A DNA stretch of 64,000 bases from an uncultured Luminiphilus sp. (GTDB lineage: Bacteria > Pseudomonadota > Gammaproteobacteria > Pseudomonadales > Halieaceae). The notes beneath the pieces are model-generated. The model was not told where the DNA came from. It searched no databases and was given only the letters and a program-made list of their open reading frames with translations. Positions 46,993-57,365 of the stretch are shown here, piece after piece. Numbering within the stretch: the first letter of the stretch is position 1; every line of letters starts with the position of its first letter. The stretch lies in assembly GCA_938084055.1 (NCBI GenBank), contig CALKDK010000009.1:96415-160414 (forward strand), given 5' to 3'. A program made the translations under genes and the position numbers.

Positions 46993-48360
46993 CTAGGGCA
47001 TATGGGACAACCTGTCGAGGAATTGCTGCATCAACTGCTCAGACCGGGCCGGGTAATCCTCAGGAAAATCCCACACGGCCCGTTCCTCCTGCCGTATCAG
47101 GCCCCGCTCAGCGGGGGGCAGATCGGTCATTAACCGGATCAGCACGTCGGAGCTCACCCACGGATTGCGATACCAATACTGGTGTCCGAAGGGATCGGTC
47201 GTGCCCAGGATACGCTCACCCTCCTCGGGACTGACGAAATCAATTTTACGGCTGTCCCGGAAAATTTGCTTTTCCACATCGCTGACCTGTCCGGGATTGC
47301 CCAGGCGCGGCGCCCCTGCCGACAGCTTCTCGGAAAACATTACCACCTTGTCGCTGGGGTTGATGTACGCGGTAAAGCTTTCGGACATATCCAGCAGCCC
47401 GTCCAGAAGCATGTTGCGAAACTCTACGTAATCGGCGTCTGGGGAGGCCAGGATGATATTGCCAAGCCGCAGATCATCACGCAGCCGCTCAATGGGCTGG
47501 CCGGTGTAAGACAGTCGCAACTGGTACAGGGCATAAGCGGCGACATCGGCACCACCGCTGTAGGCAATGAGATTGATGCGCTCGGCTGCAGTCTGCTCGG
47601 ACAGGAACAGCAGCAGGTTGCGCAGGGATCGCGCACTCACACGGCCATTGATCCGATCTTTATTGGCTGACAAAGGGCTGCTGCCCACCGGCCAGGCAAA
47701 GGCCACCGTTGCCCCCCGGCGGAGTATGAATTCATGGAGCCCGGCGGCCTGCTCCAAACTCTCGCTGAAGGTCGTAGCCAACCCTGATACAAAAATAGTG
47801 ATTTCCTGCCATCCAGAGCCGATCATTTGAGCATCAATCTGTTCGGCGAACGCCTGGGATGCAGCCCGGACAGGATCATCGGTACTGGTGGAGTAATAGG
47901 CGTCTATTCCCGCTTGTTCGGTGGGCGGTAACGTTGAGTACAGTGACCCAAACTCATCGGTTTCAAGGCAGTGCATGGTGAGCTGTTCACCTGCCTTGAT
48001 GTGGTCATGTAACTGGGAGGCGTTCCAGTCAGGATCGCCAACGCTCACCCTGGCGGCCCCCAGCCGCAGCCGATCACCGCGTACCCGGGAATAGTCGCAA
48101 CCGCCAGCGGTCGCAGAGGGGCTTCGATCCGACGCGTAAAAGATATCGAGCACCTCGGACATATCTGAGCGCGCATAGGCGATCTGGGCAGCATCCTCGT
48201 AAGCCTGGGTATCGACAAAGGCGGGAGCGGGCATGAGCTTCATACCCGAAGCCGTGCAGCCAGCCAAAAACAGCAGCGCAGTCCCGGCAGCCATCGTTTC
48301 GATGAAGGCTGCCAACAGCCCGTGACCAAGCGACGAAAGTTCTGGCGTTGTGGTCTTCAT
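46993..48360 (-). CDS. Lipoprotein alpha/beta hydrolase (DUF900 type), downstream copy
   Basis: A 455-residue predicted lipoprotein (lipobox LFLAGC at about residue 35). The DUF900-type alpha/beta hydrolase fold is shown by EVLDIFYASDRSPSATAGG (opening strand), ITIFVSGLATTFSESLEQAAG, VAFAWPVGSSPLS, the nucleophile elbow LIAYSGGADVAAYAL (Ser), and a later acidic/His tail. Most relatives have the elbow GxSMG; here it is YSGGA, so the active site is altered though Ser is kept. It lies directly downstream of its paralogue (7 bp), probably in one unit. The substrate is unknown. Confidence 0.78.
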   Translation of the reverse strand: MKTTTPELSSLGHGLLAAFIETMAAGTALLFLAGCTASGMKLMPAPAFVDTQAYEDAAQIAYARSDMSEVLDIFYASDRSPSATAGGCDYSRVRGDRLRLGAARVSVGDPDWNASQLHDHIKAGEQLTMHCLETDEFGSLYSTLPPTEQAGIDAYYSTSTDDPVRAASQAFAEQIDAQMIGSGWQEITIFVSGLATTFSESLEQAAGLHEFILRRGATVAFAWPVGSSPLSANKDRINGRVSARSLRNLLLFLSEQTAAERINLIAYSGGADVAAYALYQLRLSYTGQPIERLRDDLRLGNIILASPDADYVEFRNMLLDGLLDMSESFTAYINPSDKVVMFSEKLSAGAPRLGNPGQVSDVEKQIFRDSRKIDFVSPEEGERILGTTDPFGHQYWYRNPWVSSDVLIRLMTDLPPAERGLIRQEERAVWDFPEDYPARSEQLMQQFLDRLSHMP

Positions 48361-48367
48361 GGCGACT

Positions 48368-49483
48368 CTATTTCGTTTTTATAATTTGCCAATACTGGCC
48401 CGAATCAGTCTCACGTGCCTTAAGGTTGGCACGCTGGGCCGGCTCGAGACCCTGCAAAACCTGCGCGACGTCTGCCTGAGAGGCGCGGGTCAGATGATGA
48501 TTGTGCCTGTCGAGAAATTTTGCAACCGGTGTCACATCAATCGTGTCCATACCCGCTGCCACGGCGAAGCCTGCATCGGCATCGCCAAGCCGAGGACCCT
48601 TATTGACAACGCGGGACGATATCAACGGCACATCGAATTCAGCCACGTACAGGGTCGGCCGAATATCCCTCTGATTTAACAGCGGAAGGGTTTGCGCCAT
48701 GAATTTCGCACGGTCCACATCCGGTGCATAAAGAATTAACTCGCCGAGCCGCACACCTTGGAGGTCCCGGGAGGTTGCCAGGTCCATCAAAACCGCCAGC
48801 AGCGCCTGGTTGCCCATGCTGTGGGCGAGCAGATGAACTTTTTCCAGGTTGTCTGCTTTGGACAGCGCCGCAAGCGTCTCCGACAGCTGTGGAATGGACT
48901 GGACCAGGCTGCGCGTATCGGCCTCATACCCCAGCGGGCTGGTGCCCGCGGGCCAACTGAAAACAATAGGCACTCCCCGGTAATTGGCGCCGTAGACAAT
49001 ACTTCCCAGGTCGCGGACCGCATCGGGAAAACTTTTCATAAACCCGTGAACGTAGACCAGCGCTGTTTTGTCTTCACGATGCAGGGCAACGGTGTTTACC
49101 AGGTCAGCCAGGTCATTTCCAGGGAAGGGCTCTACCCCAACCCAGCCGGATTCAATTGTGTCTGCGCGAACAGGTGGCCAGCCGCTGCTATCCCTGTCAT
49201 CGTCAGCGTCGAGCACAACCGTGGTGGTCCCAAACGTCAGGGCTCCTGGAATCGCGTCAAAGTCATCGCCGCTCGACGGGCCACTTGATGGCGTTCGGTT
49301 GGTGGCGTAGAGGAGGTCGATCGCCACAGACGGGGCCGAATCCCCCCAGGTGATGCAAGGCAGCCCAGAAGACAAAAACAGAATCGAGAACAACACCAGT
49401 CGGGTCACTCTGTTTAACGGGTCGGCGGCCCGCCGTTCCCAAAGGAGATGGCGAAGCCCGCCCGGATAGTAAAACCCCATCAT
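48368..49483 (-). CDS. Alpha/beta hydrolase (DUF900 type), upstream copy
   Basis: A 371-residue paralogue of the neighbouring lipoprotein. Matching blocks are IDLLYATNRTPSSG, ALVYVHGFMKSFPDAV, IVFSWPAGTSPLGYE, HLLAHSMGNQALLAVL (nucleophile Ser in the classical HSMG elbow), and LILYAPDVDRAKF. An N-terminal hydrophobic stretch (LVLFSILFLSSGLPCITWG) looks like a signal peptide, perhaps from a start internal to the frame given. DUF900 members are poorly characterised esterases or lipases. The pair likely arose by tandem duplication. Confidence 0.75.
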   Translation of the reverse strand: MMGFYYPGGLRHLLWERRAADPLNRVTRLVLFSILFLSSGLPCITWGDSAPSVAIDLLYATNRTPSSGPSSGDDFDAIPGALTFGTTTVVLDADDDRDSSGWPPVRADTIESGWVGVEPFPGNDLADLVNTVALHREDKTALVYVHGFMKSFPDAVRDLGSIVYGANYRGVPIVFSWPAGTSPLGYEADTRSLVQSIPQLSETLAALSKADNLEKVHLLAHSMGNQALLAVLMDLATSRDLQGVRLGELILYAPDVDRAKFMAQTLPLLNQRDIRPTLYVAEFDVPLISSRVVNKGPRLGDADAGFAVAAGMDTIDVTPVAKFLDRHNHHLTRASQADVAQVLQGLEPAQRANLKARETDSGQYWQIIKTK

Positions 49484-49608
49484 TCAGTAAGCCTTCTGCA
49501 GACGCGATAATCGGCCGGTGTGACGGCCTCGCCTGTCGGACGGTGTTCGTTGTACTGGTGTGTACCGGAGGGCTCCTTTGCCAGTCATGTGGATGCGGTC
49601 AGGCTGGC

Positions 49609-50517
49609 CTATGAGACGGCGGCCTGCCTGCTCCCCATAAGTAAGACCCAGCCCGCCTGCTCGCCCGCAATGGACAATTGAACACCGGGAGCGTAATGAT
49701 CGACCAGTGCGGGTGCTTGCTCAGACAAAAGTCCCGCGAGAATCAGCTGCCCTCCCGGTCTCAGCAGATTCATCAGTGTAGGCGCGAGCTGCGACAATGG
49801 ACCGGCGAGAATGTTGGCGACAACCACATCCGCCTTTGCCTGCAGGCCCTGGGACGGCACGGCGTGGGGTAAACACACCTCAAGGCAGTCATCGGGCAAT
49901 TGATTGCGCTCGCGGTTCTGGTGCGTGGCCGTGATGGCCTGGGGATCATTGTCTACGCCGAGGACATGGGTCGCACCGAGCTTGAGCGCCGCGATTGCCA
50001 GTATGCCGGAGCCACAACCGTAATCGACGACCGTCATACCGGGTCGAATGCAGGCATCCAGCTGGCTCAGGCATAGTGCTGTGGTTGGATGGGTGCCGGT
50101 ACCAAACGCCAGCCCTGGATCGAGGTGGATATTCACCGCCTGCGGATCGGGTGGCTCACACCAACTGGGACATATCCACAGCCGCTGACCCAGCTTCATG
50201 GGTTTGAATTCGTCCATCCATACCCGCTCCCAGTCACGGTCGGGCACCGGTTCTACCTCGACGCCGGCCACCTCCAGAAGGTGCTGGGGTACTGTTTTGC
50301 TGAGGCCCGCAAGGTCAACACCCAGCTCGAATAGGGCGACCAATTTAATGGCCTGCCAGAGGGGTGTTTCTCCCGGGCCCGGCTCAAGAAGGGGCTCATC
50401 GGCATTATCTTCGAGGGTGACCGCGAGGGCACCCTGCTGGAAGAGCCAGCTCTCCAGCGTTTCAACCTTGTCTGGGGTGGTGGCTAAGCGCAGCTCCTGC
50501 CATCCGGCCCCTGTCAA
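49609..50517 (-). CDS. prmA: Ribosomal protein L11 methyltransferase
   Basis: A 302-residue SAM-dependent enzyme that trimethylates lysines and the N-terminus of ribosomal protein L11. SAM-binding motif I is [20 protein letters not shown], preceded by [15 protein letters not shown], a PrmA hallmark. [15 protein letters not shown] holds the NxLxxxL/NPPY-like segment, and the N-terminal substrate domain is complete. It overlaps accC by 4 bp and closes the aroQ-accB-accC-prmA run. Confidence 0.95.
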   Translation of the reverse strand: MTGAGWQELRLATTPDKVETLESWLFQQGALAVTLEDNADEPLLEPGPGETPLWQAIKLVALFELGVDLAGLSKTVPQHLLEVAGVEVEPVPDRDWERVWMDEFKPMKLGQRLWICPSWCEPPDPQAVNIHLDPGLAFGTGTHPTTALCLSQLDACIRPGMTVVDYGCGSGILAIAALKLGATHVLGVDNDPQAITATHQNRERNQLPDDCLEVCLPHAVPSQGLQAKADVVVANILAGPLSQLAPTLMNLLRPGGQLILAGLLSEQAPALVDHYAPGVQLSIAGEQAGWVLLMGSRQAAVS

Positions 50518-51863
50518 CGCTCGTGTTCCAGCTTGCTCTCTAAATAGTGAATGCTTACACCGCCCGCCATAAAGGAGGGGTCTACAACCAGCTCACGGTG
50601 CAGGGCCGCGTTGGTCCGAATGCCCTCTACAATAAGTTCATCAAGCGCCTGGCGCATCTTGGCGAGCGCCGATTCACGGGTATCACCGTGGGTAATCAGT
50701 TTGCCAATCAGGCTGTCGTAATGGGGTGGCACGGTGTAGCCACTGTAGATATGGGAATCCACCCGGACACCGGGACCGCCCGGAGCGTGAAAGGTGTTGA
50801 TCTTCCCCGGCGACGGCATGAAGTTGCGCGGATCCTCGGCGTTGATACGACACTCAATGGAGTGGCCACTGAAGTTAATGTCCTCCTGTCGTAGGGATAG
50901 TTTTTCCCCTGAGGCAATAAGCAATTGCTCACGAACGATATCGACACCGGTAATCATTTCAGTTACCGGATGCTCCACCTGGACTCGGGTATTCATTTCA
51001 ATGAAGTAGAAACCGCCATCCTCGTACAGAAATTCAAAGGTTCCGGCACCCCTGTAACCTATATCAAGGCAGGCCCGAACGCAGGCCTCACCAATTTCAG
51101 TGCGCTGCCGCTCGCCAATACCGGGGGCGGGCGCCTCCTCGATCACCTTCTGGTGCCTGCGCTGCAATGAGCAATCCCTGTCGCCCAAATACACCGCACC
51201 GCCCTGTCCATCTGCCAGCACCTGCACTTCCACGTGCCGTGGCCGCTGGAGGAACTTCTCGATGTACACCACGGGCGACCCAAAGGCAGCCATGGCTTCT
51301 GACTGCGTCACCTGGATTGAGCTCAGCAGCACTTCTTCATTGTGCACGACGCGCATTCCGCGACCGCCACCGCCGGCGGAGGCTTTGACAATCACCGGAT
51401 AACCGATATCCCGGGCGATGCGGAGGATCTCATCAGGGTCCTCCGGAATGGCACCTTCAGAACCGGGCACAGTGGGCACACCAGAACGTTTCATCTGATG
51501 CTTGGCCGCCACCTTATCTCCCATGATGCGAATCGTCTCGGCCCGCGGCCCAATGAAAACAAAGCCGCTCTTCTCAACCTGCTCAGCGAAATCAGCGTTC
51601 TCCGACAGAAAACCGTACCCCGGGTGAATAGCATCGGCGTTGGTGACCTCTGCAACGCTGATGATTGCAGGAATATTCAAATAACTCTGCGCCGAGGGTG
51701 GTGGACCGATACAGACAGCCTGATCCGCCAGCCTAACGTGTTTCAATTCCCGGTCTGCCTTGGAGTGAACCGCTACCGTTTCGATTCCCAGTTCCCGACA
51801 GGCGCGTAATATCCTCAGGGCAATTTCGCCTCTATTGGCTATTAAAACTCTCTCTAACATCAA
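50514..51863 (-). CDS. accC: Biotin carboxylase subunit of acetyl-CoA carboxylase
   Basis: A 449-residue ATP-grasp enzyme that carboxylates biotin on AccB at the start of fatty-acid synthesis. Landmarks are [16 protein letters not shown], the glycine loop [14 protein letters not shown], the metal and ATP residues in [25 protein letters not shown], and [12 protein letters not shown]. Length matches E. coli AccC (449). It follows accB by 42 bp and overlaps prmA downstream. Confidence 0.98.
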   Translation of the reverse strand: MMLERVLIANRGEIALRILRACRELGIETVAVHSKADRELKHVRLADQAVCIGPPPSAQSYLNIPAIISVAEVTNADAIHPGYGFLSENADFAEQVEKSGFVFIGPRAETIRIMGDKVAAKHQMKRSGVPTVPGSEGAIPEDPDEILRIARDIGYPVIVKASAGGGGRGMRVVHNEEVLLSSIQVTQSEAMAAFGSPVVYIEKFLQRPRHVEVQVLADGQGGAVYLGDRDCSLQRRHQKVIEEAPAPGIGERQRTEIGEACVRACLDIGYRGAGTFEFLYEDGGFYFIEMNTRVQVEHPVTEMITGVDIVREQLLIASGEKLSLRQEDINFSGHSIECRINAEDPRNFMPSPGKINTFHAPGGPGVRVDSHIYSGYTVPPHYDSLIGKLITHGDTRESALAKMRQALDELIVEGIRTNAALHRELVVDPSFMAGGVSIHYLESKLEHER

Positions 51864-51905
51864 GTAATTCCTCGCGGAGCGCAGCGCTGCTTGCTGGCGT
51901 CGGGT

Positions 51906-52361
51906 TCAGGCAATCGTGATGAGGGGCTGGTCAAACTCCACAGGCTCGCCGTTTTCCACGTGAATCGAAGTGACGGTACCCGCGCGATCTGCTTCGATCT
52001 GGTTCATCATTTTCATCGCTTCCACGATGCAAAGTACATCACCGACGCGCACCGTCTGGCCTACTTCCACGAAGGCAGCCGCCTCTGGACTCGGCGAGCG
52101 GTAGAACGTTCCGACCATGGGGGAAAGCACCGCGTTATCGGTGGAGACCGATTCAACTGGGGCGGGTTCAGCGGGCGCTGCCGGTGCCGGAGGAGCCTGT
52201 GGAGGCGCCATCATCTGGGGTGGCGCGTAGGCCATCTGCGCTGGGGCAGGATGGCTATTACGGCTTATTCGAACAGATTCCTCGCCTTCAATAATCTCTA
52301 TTTCATCAATGTTCGACTCTTCCAAAAGTTCTATCAATTTTTTGACTTTACGGATATCCAT
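51906..52361 (-). CDS. accB: Biotin carboxyl carrier protein of acetyl-CoA carboxylase
   Basis: A 151-residue carrier whose biotinylated lysine is Lys117 in [11 protein letters not shown]. The N-terminal helix ([19 protein letters not shown]), a proline/alanine-rich linker (about 38-70) and the C-terminal biotinyl domain with the [14 protein letters not shown] thumb region are all present. It carries carboxyl groups from AccC to the transferase. aroQ lies 15 bp upstream. Confidence 0.97.
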   Translation of the reverse strand: MDIRKVKKLIELLEESNIDEIEIIEGEESVRISRNSHPAPAQMAYAPPQMMAPPQAPPAPAAPAEPAPVESVSTDNAVLSPMVGTFYRSPSPEAAAFVEVGQTVRVGDVLCIVEAMKMMNQIEADRAGTVTSIHVENGEPVEFDQPLITIA

Positions 52362-52376
52362 GACACAGGTCCTTAA

Positions 52377-52829
52377 TCATGATTCGTGTTGCAGGGCTAG
52401 TTTTTTCAGTGCGCCAGCCAGGGCGCAGTCGTAGCCGAAACTACCCAGACCACAAATGACGCCCTCGGCAATGTCGGAAAAATAACTGTGTTGGCGAAAC
52501 GCCTCCCGGGCGTGCACATTGGACAGGTGCACCTCAATAAAAGGGATCGCAACAGCCAGCAGCGCGTCGCGAAGGGCGATACTGGTATGGGTAAACGCAG
52601 CGGGGTTGATAATGATGAATCGGGTACCGGCATCCGGAGCGCTGTGAATGGCGTCAATGAGCACCGGCTCCGCGTTGCTCTGTATACACTCTAGAGTCAC
52701 CCCGGCCCGCTCTGCCTCAGCGCTCAAGCGCGCGTTGATGGCCGCCAGCGACTCGCTGCCGTAGCGCTCGGGCTCCCGGGTTCCCAGCAAATTAAGGTTG
52801 GGCCCGTTGATTAGCAAAACATCAGACAT
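52377..52829 (-). CDS. aroQ: 3-dehydroquinate dehydratase, type II
   Basis: A 150-residue enzyme of the shikimate pathway that dehydrates 3-dehydroquinate. The active-site start [18 protein letters not shown] with its catalytic Tyr, and [17 protein letters not shown] and [20 protein letters not shown] with the catalytic histidine, are all kept. Length is standard for the dodecameric type II form. It leads the aroQ-accB-accC-prmA unit and diverges from dusB-fis. Confidence 0.96.
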   Translation of the reverse strand: MSDVLLINGPNLNLLGTREPERYGSESLAAINARLSAEAERAGVTLECIQSNAEPVLIDAIHSAPDAGTRFIIINPAAFTHTSIALRDALLAVAIPFIEVHLSNVHAREAFRQHSYFSDIAEGVICGLGSFGYDCALAGALKKLALQHES

Positions 52830-52877
52830 CTCGACAATTCGCTGCTAGTTCTCGTAACTTAGGAAGCTTTTCGAAAC

Positions 52878-52906
52878 ATTCTGCCCAATACGCCCCGACT
52901 TGTCTA
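52878..52906 (-). promoter_or_regulatory. Candidate sigma70 promoter for aroQ-accBC-prmA
   Basis: Read on the minus strand: -35 TAGACA (52906-52901, 5 of 6 matches to consensus), a 17-bp spacer, and -10 CAGAAT (52883-52878, 4 of 6). The -10 is 48 bp before the aroQ start. The spacing is ideal; strength is uncertain. Confidence 0.45.
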
Positions 52907-53005
52907 ACGGATTTACACACCTGGGGATTTTCTCAGCCTTTTGCAGCTATTCGCAACCGATAGCCCTGCCTTTACGGGCGTTGCGCAAAAAATGAGGTGA
53001 ACAGC

Positions 53006-53034
53006 TTCATCCTTAGCCCGTCCGGATGTATGAT
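53006..53034 (+). promoter_or_regulatory. Candidate promoter for dusB-fis with GC-rich discriminator
   Basis: A strong -10 TATGAT at 53029-53034 with a poor -35 TTCATC at 53006-53011 and a 17-bp spacer. The bases right after the -10 (TTGCCCCCC) form a GC-rich discriminator, like the growth-rate-controlled fis promoter of enteric bacteria. That regulation is suggested by the pattern only. Confidence 0.45.
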
Positions 53035-53126
53035 TTGCCCCCCCTCTTTGTTCCGGTACGTTTTTTTTGGCTGATCCGTTATCACAGCTCCCTTACCTGC
53101 GCACAGGGCCACCGGAAACAGCGTCG

Positions 53127-54164
53127 GTGACACCTCGAGCAACCTCGTTACGGATCGGTGGGCTGACCCTTCCCAATCCCGTCGTGCTTGCCCCCATGGC
53201 CGGGGTTACCGATTTACCCCTGCGTGAACTGAGCGTGGGTTTGGGTGCAGGTATGGCGGTTGCCGAGATGCTCAGTGCAGACCCCAGCCTCGCAAACTCC
53301 AGAAAATCCTGCCTACGCAAGCGTCACAGCCCAAGGGAAGGCATTCGCTCGATCCAGATTGTGGGTAACGAGCCCCAGCAACTCGCGGAGGCGGCGCGCC
53401 GAAATGTGGATGAGGGGGCGGACATCATCGATATCAACATGGGCTGCCCCGCCAAGAAGGTATGCAAGAAGGCCGCGGGTTCGGCCCTCCTTGCCGACGA
53501 AAGGCGCGTGGGCGCCATACTCGATGCCGTTGTCGCCGCGGTGCCCGTGCCAGTGACCCTGAAAATAAGGACGGGCGTCTCCCCAGACCGACGCAACGGG
53601 GTCACCGTTGCCAGGATCGCTGAGCAGGCCGGCATACAGATGCTGGCCGTACATGGCCGGACGAGAGCGGATCGATTCCGGGGCGTCGCAGAGTATCGAA
53701 CGATCACCGAGATTGTTGCTGCCGTGTCGATCCCGGTCCTTGCCAATGGGGATATAACGGGGCTGGAAAAGGCCCGTGAGGTCTTGGCTACCACAGGAGC
53801 AGCGGGGGTTATGATTGGCCGCGCGGCCCAGGGAAATCCGTGGCTACCGGGCTATATCGGCAAGTCCCTCGTGGGTGAAACCGTAATCCAGCCGACGCTA
53901 CAGGAGCGCTTTGCTATGATTTCCGGGCACGTTGCCGCCCTGCACGATTTTTACGGTGAATTTATGGGTATACGGGTTGCGCGCAAACACGCGGGTTGGT
54001 TTCTCGATGAACTCACTGGGCAAATGGGCGCCCATGGTGCAATCTGGAAGCAGCGATTCAACGCCCTGAGTGAATCCAACGCGCAGCTCGAATTATTACA
54101 GGAAGCGGAACTGAGTTTGACAGTCCACAAGCCCCTCACCAGCAGCAACGGCCTCGCGGCGTGA
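53127..54164 (+). CDS. dusB: tRNA-dihydrouridine synthase DusB
   Basis: A flavin-dependent enzyme of about 345 residues that reduces uridines in tRNA. The N-terminal barrel start LRIGGLTLPNPVVLAPMAGVTD, the catalytic cysteine in INMGCPAKKVCKKAAGSAL, and LAVHGRTRADRFRG are diagnostic. The GTG at 53127 (weak GGAA upstream) places the start close to where relatives begin; a TTG at 53067 would add 20 residues. It forms the conserved dusB-fis pair, overlapping fis by 4 bp. Confidence 0.93.
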   Translation: MTPRATSLRIGGLTLPNPVVLAPMAGVTDLPLRELSVGLGAGMAVAEMLSADPSLANSRKSCLRKRHSPREGIRSIQIVGNEPQQLAEAARRNVDEGADIIDINMGCPAKKVCKKAAGSALLADERRVGAILDAVVAAVPVPVTLKIRTGVSPDRRNGVTVARIAEQAGIQMLAVHGRTRADRFRGVAEYRTITEIVAAVSIPVLANGDITGLEKAREVLATTGAAGVMIGRAAQGNPWLPGYIGKSLVGETVIQPTLQERFAMISGHVAALHDFYGEFMGIRVARKHAGWFLDELTGQMGAHGAIWKQRFNALSESNAQLELLQEAELSLTVHKPLTSSNGLAA

Positions 54165-54415
54165 CCGCGGCCAAGCCGGCCAACGTGCCACGCCCCCTCC
54201 GCGAAAGCGCCCGGGAAAGCATTACCTATTTTCTCGAACAACTCGACGGCGCAGACTGCACCGACCTGCACCGCATGGTGCTGGCGCAGGTGGAGGAACC
54301 CCTGCTTCGTGCAGTGATGAAGGAAGCCTGTGGCAACCAGAGCAAAGCCGCCACCATGCTGGGGCTCAACCGCGGCACGCTGCGTACTAAACTCCGCCAA
54401 TACGACTTGCTTTGA
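54161..54415 (+). CDS. fis: DNA-binding protein Fis
   Basis: An 84-residue nucleoid protein, short but with a full C-terminal helix-turn-helix ([23 protein letters not shown], in parts: [12 protein letters not shown] and [11 protein letters not shown]). The N-terminal part ([14 protein letters not shown] in its region) forms the dimer core. Fis bends DNA and regulates rRNA, recombination and many growth-rate genes. The GTG start overlaps the dusB stop (GTGA), as in other Gammaproteobacteria, so the two are translationally coupled. Confidence 0.95.
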   Translation: MTAAKPANVPRPLRESARESITYFLEQLDGADCTDLHRMVLAQVEEPLLRAVMKEACGNQSKAATMLGLNRGTLRTKLRQYDLL

Positions 54416-54449
54416 ACTCAGCCACTTACACTTCAGGATCCGCCAGCCC

Positions 54450-56024
54450 ATGAATGAGTCCCATCTTGCACCCGTCCGTCGCGCTCTCATCAGTGTCTCC
54501 GACAAGACGGGGGTTGCCGATTTTGCGCGATCGCTGGCCGATCGGGGCGTGACGTTACTGTCTACCGGAGGCACTTGTAAACTGCTCCGGGAGGCTGGGC
54601 TTGAGGTGACCGAAGTGTCCGACCACACAGGCTTCCCCGAAATGATGGATGGCCGGGTTAAAACACTTCATCCCACCATTCACGGAGGAATCCTCGGTCG
54701 CCGGGGCACTGACGACGACGTCATGTCGGCCCATGACATCGCGCCAATCGATATGGTAGTGGTGAACCTGTATCCCTTTGAGGCGACAGTGGCCCGCCCC
54801 GACTGCTCTATCGAAGAGGCCATCGAAAACATTGATATCGGTGGGCCTACAATGGTACGTGCCGCGGCAAAAAATCACCGGGACGTGACCATTGTGGTAG
54901 ACGCCGGCGACTACCCCTGCCTGCTGGAAGAACTCGACGCCCACAATAATGCCACCCGGCAGGAGACGCGTTTTGACCTCGCCATCAAAGCCTTCGAACA
55001 CACCGCTCGTTACGATGGGGCGATTGCCAATTATTTCGGCCAGCAACTGGGCAACGGAAGCCCAGCGCTGCCGCGAACCCTCAACCTCCAGCTGATCAAA
55101 GCAGAGACCATGCGCTACGGGGAAAATCCGCACCAACAGGCCGCTTTTTACAAGGAACGCAATCCATCCGAGGTTGGGATCGCGTCAGCGGTCCAACGCC
55201 AGGGCAAGGCGCTGTCTTACAACAACGTAGCCGATACCGACGCGGCGTTGGAGTGCGTCAAGAATTTTTCCGAGCCTGCCTGTGTCATTGTCAAACACGC
55301 CAATCCCTGTGGCGTGGCAGTGGCCGACTCCCTTGCCTCAGCCTATGAGCTGGCCTTTGCTACGGACCCGGAGTCAGCTTTTGGCGGCATCATTGCGTTC
55401 AACCGGGAACTTGACGGTGAGACCGCATCCAATATCGTCGATAAACAGTTTGTCGAAGTCATCATTGCCCCCAAGGTCAGCCCCGCTGCGCTGGAGGCCG
55501 TTGCAGAAAAGAAAAATGTGCGTCTTCTGGAGACGGGCGAGTGGTCCTCCTCCACAGGCGCCCTCGACTTCAAGCGGGTCAACGGCGGATTGCTGGTGCA
55601 GGACCGGGACGATGGCATGATTAGCCGGGAGGACCTCCAGGTGGTTACCGAGCGGCAACCCACCGAGCAGGAGTGGCTCGACCTTCTGTTCGCCTGGAAA
55701 GTGGCTAAGTTTGTTAAGTCCAATGCCATTATTTATGCCGCGGATAATCGCACAATCGGCATTGGCGCAGGCCAGATGTCCCGGGTGAACTCCGCCCGTA
55801 TCGCCGCCATCAAGGCCGAACATGCCAGCCTGGAGGTCAAAGGCGCCGTGATGGCCTCTGATGCTTTTTTCCCATTTCGGGATGGCATCGACAATGCGGC
55901 GGAACGGGGTATCGCCGCCGTCATCCAGCCCGGCGGGTCGATTCGTGATGAGGAAGTAATAGCGGCCGCCAATGCCGCCGGCATGGCCATGGTCTTCACT
56001 GGTATGCGGCATTTCCGGCACTGA
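54450..56024 (+). CDS. purH: Bifunctional IMP cyclohydrolase / AICAR formyltransferase
   Basis: A 524-residue enzyme catalysing the last two steps to IMP. The N-terminal cyclohydrolase domain holds [20 protein letters not shown] and [20 protein letters not shown]. The C-terminal transformylase domain holds [15 protein letters not shown] and [33 protein letters not shown], given here in parts. The ATG at 54450 was chosen over the longer frame, which would overlap fis. It lies 34 bp after fis and 20 bp before purD. Confidence 0.97.
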   Translation: MNESHLAPVRRALISVSDKTGVADFARSLADRGVTLLSTGGTCKLLREAGLEVTEVSDHTGFPEMMDGRVKTLHPTIHGGILGRRGTDDDVMSAHDIAPIDMVVVNLYPFEATVARPDCSIEEAIENIDIGGPTMVRAAAKNHRDVTIVVDAGDYPCLLEELDAHNNATRQETRFDLAIKAFEHTARYDGAIANYFGQQLGNGSPALPRTLNLQLIKAETMRYGENPHQQAAFYKERNPSEVGIASAVQRQGKALSYNNVADTDAALECVKNFSEPACVIVKHANPCGVAVADSLASAYELAFATDPESAFGGIIAFNRELDGETASNIVDKQFVEVIIAPKVSPAALEAVAEKKNVRLLETGEWSSSTGALDFKRVNGGLLVQDRDDGMISREDLQVVTERQPTEQEWLDLLFAWKVAKFVKSNAIIYAADNRTIGIGAGQMSRVNSARIAAIKAEHASLEVKGAVMASDAFFPFRDGIDNAAERGIAAVIQPGGSIRDEEVIAAANAAGMAMVFTGMRHFRH

Positions 56025-56044
56025 TAAACGGTGGAGTGGCATTC

Positions 56045-57334
56045 ATGAATATTCTGGTGGTAGGCGGCGGTGGCCGGGAACATGCGCTTGCCTGGAAGCT
56101 CGCCCAGCCTGTCCATGTGCAACATGTCTATGTGGCGCCTGGCAATGCTGGGACTGCCCGTGAACCGGGTTTGACCAACGTTGCACTCGATGTCATGGCC
56201 TTTGAGGCATTGGCCGACTTTGCTGAGGAAAATGGGGTAGACCTGACCGTGGTGGGTCCCGAAGCACCGCTGGTGGAAGGCATCGTGGATTATTTCTCAA
56301 CCCGGGGACTCCCCTGCTTTGGCCCGAGTCAGTCGGCGGCGCAACTGGAAGGTTCGAAAGCCTTCACCAAGGACTTTCTCGCCCGTCATGGCATCCCTAC
56401 CGGCTGCTACGCCAACTTCACAGAACTGGAGCCCGCGCTGGCCTACCTCAGGGAGCAGGGCACGCCCATCGTTGTCAAGGCAGATGGCCTGGCAGCAGGC
56501 AAGGGTGTGATTGTCGCCGAAGACCTCGCACAGGCTGAGGCAGCGGTAACCGATATGTTGTCTGGCAATGCCTTTGGTGAGGCAGGCTGTCGGGTTGTCA
56601 TTGAGGAATTTCTTGACGGCGAGGAGGCCAGCTTCATTGTGATTGCCGATGGCCAGTCGGCACTGCCCATGGCCAGCAGCCAGGACCACAAGCGCATCGG
56701 TGAAGGTGATACCGGGCCCAATACGGGCGGTATGGGCGCCTACTCGCCGGCCCCCGTAGTGACCCCCACGGTCCACGCGCGGATTATGGAACAGGTCATC
56801 AACCCCACGCTTGCCGGTATGGCCGCGGATGGCATGCCCTACACAGGCTTCCTGTACGCTGGGCTGATGATTGATGCCGCAGGAAACCCCCGGGTCATAG
56901 AGTTCAATTGCCGATTCGGCGACCCTGAGACCCAGCCCATCATGATGCGGCTGCGCAGTGACCTGGACCAACTGTGCACCCGCGCACTGGCCGGCGAGCT
57001 GTCTTCCACCACTGCCCAATGGGATGACCGCGCGGCACTCGGCGTGGTCCTGGCCGCGGAGGGCTACCCGGGGAGCTACACCAGGGGCACGACGATAGAG
57101 GGGCTCGATGCCGCGAGCCATACCGCACAGGGTAATCAGGTCAAGGTGTTTCACGCCGGCACATCTGAAGAGGGGGACAGATTATGCACCAGCGGCGGAC
57201 GGGTGCTTTGTGTGACAGCCCTGGGTGACGACATTCAAGCCGCCCAGACGGCGGCGTATACGGCAGCGGAGCGCATTGATTGGCCGGGAAAAACCTTTCG
57301 ACGGGATATTGGCTGGCGCGCGCTGGACCGTTAG
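56045..57334 (+). CDS. purD: Phosphoribosylamine-glycine ligase
   Basis: A 429-residue ATP-grasp enzyme of purine synthesis that joins glycine to phosphoribosylamine. The start [19 protein letters not shown], the ATP-binding loop [17 protein letters not shown], and [20 protein letters not shown] are diagnostic. The ATG at 56045 follows GGTGGAG; a GTG at 56036 is the alternative. It closes the dusB-fis-purH-purD run, and coq7 follows 31 bp later. Confidence 0.97.
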   Translation: MNILVVGGGGREHALAWKLAQPVHVQHVYVAPGNAGTAREPGLTNVALDVMAFEALADFAEENGVDLTVVGPEAPLVEGIVDYFSTRGLPCFGPSQSAAQLEGSKAFTKDFLARHGIPTGCYANFTELEPALAYLREQGTPIVVKADGLAAGKGVIVAEDLAQAEAAVTDMLSGNAFGEAGCRVVIEEFLDGEEASFIVIADGQSALPMASSQDHKRIGEGDTGPNTGGMGAYSPAPVVTPTVHARIMEQVINPTLAGMAADGMPYTGFLYAGLMIDAAGNPRVIEFNCRFGDPETQPIMMRLRSDLDQLCTRALAGELSSTTAQWDDRAALGVVLAAEGYPGSYTRGTTIEGLDAASHTAQGNQVKVFHAGTSEEGDRLCTSGGRVLCVTALGDDIQAAQTAAYTAAERIDWPGKTFRRDIGWRALDR

Positions 57335-57365
57335 AGTCGATAAACTCAGGTAAAGGAATTGCGCA

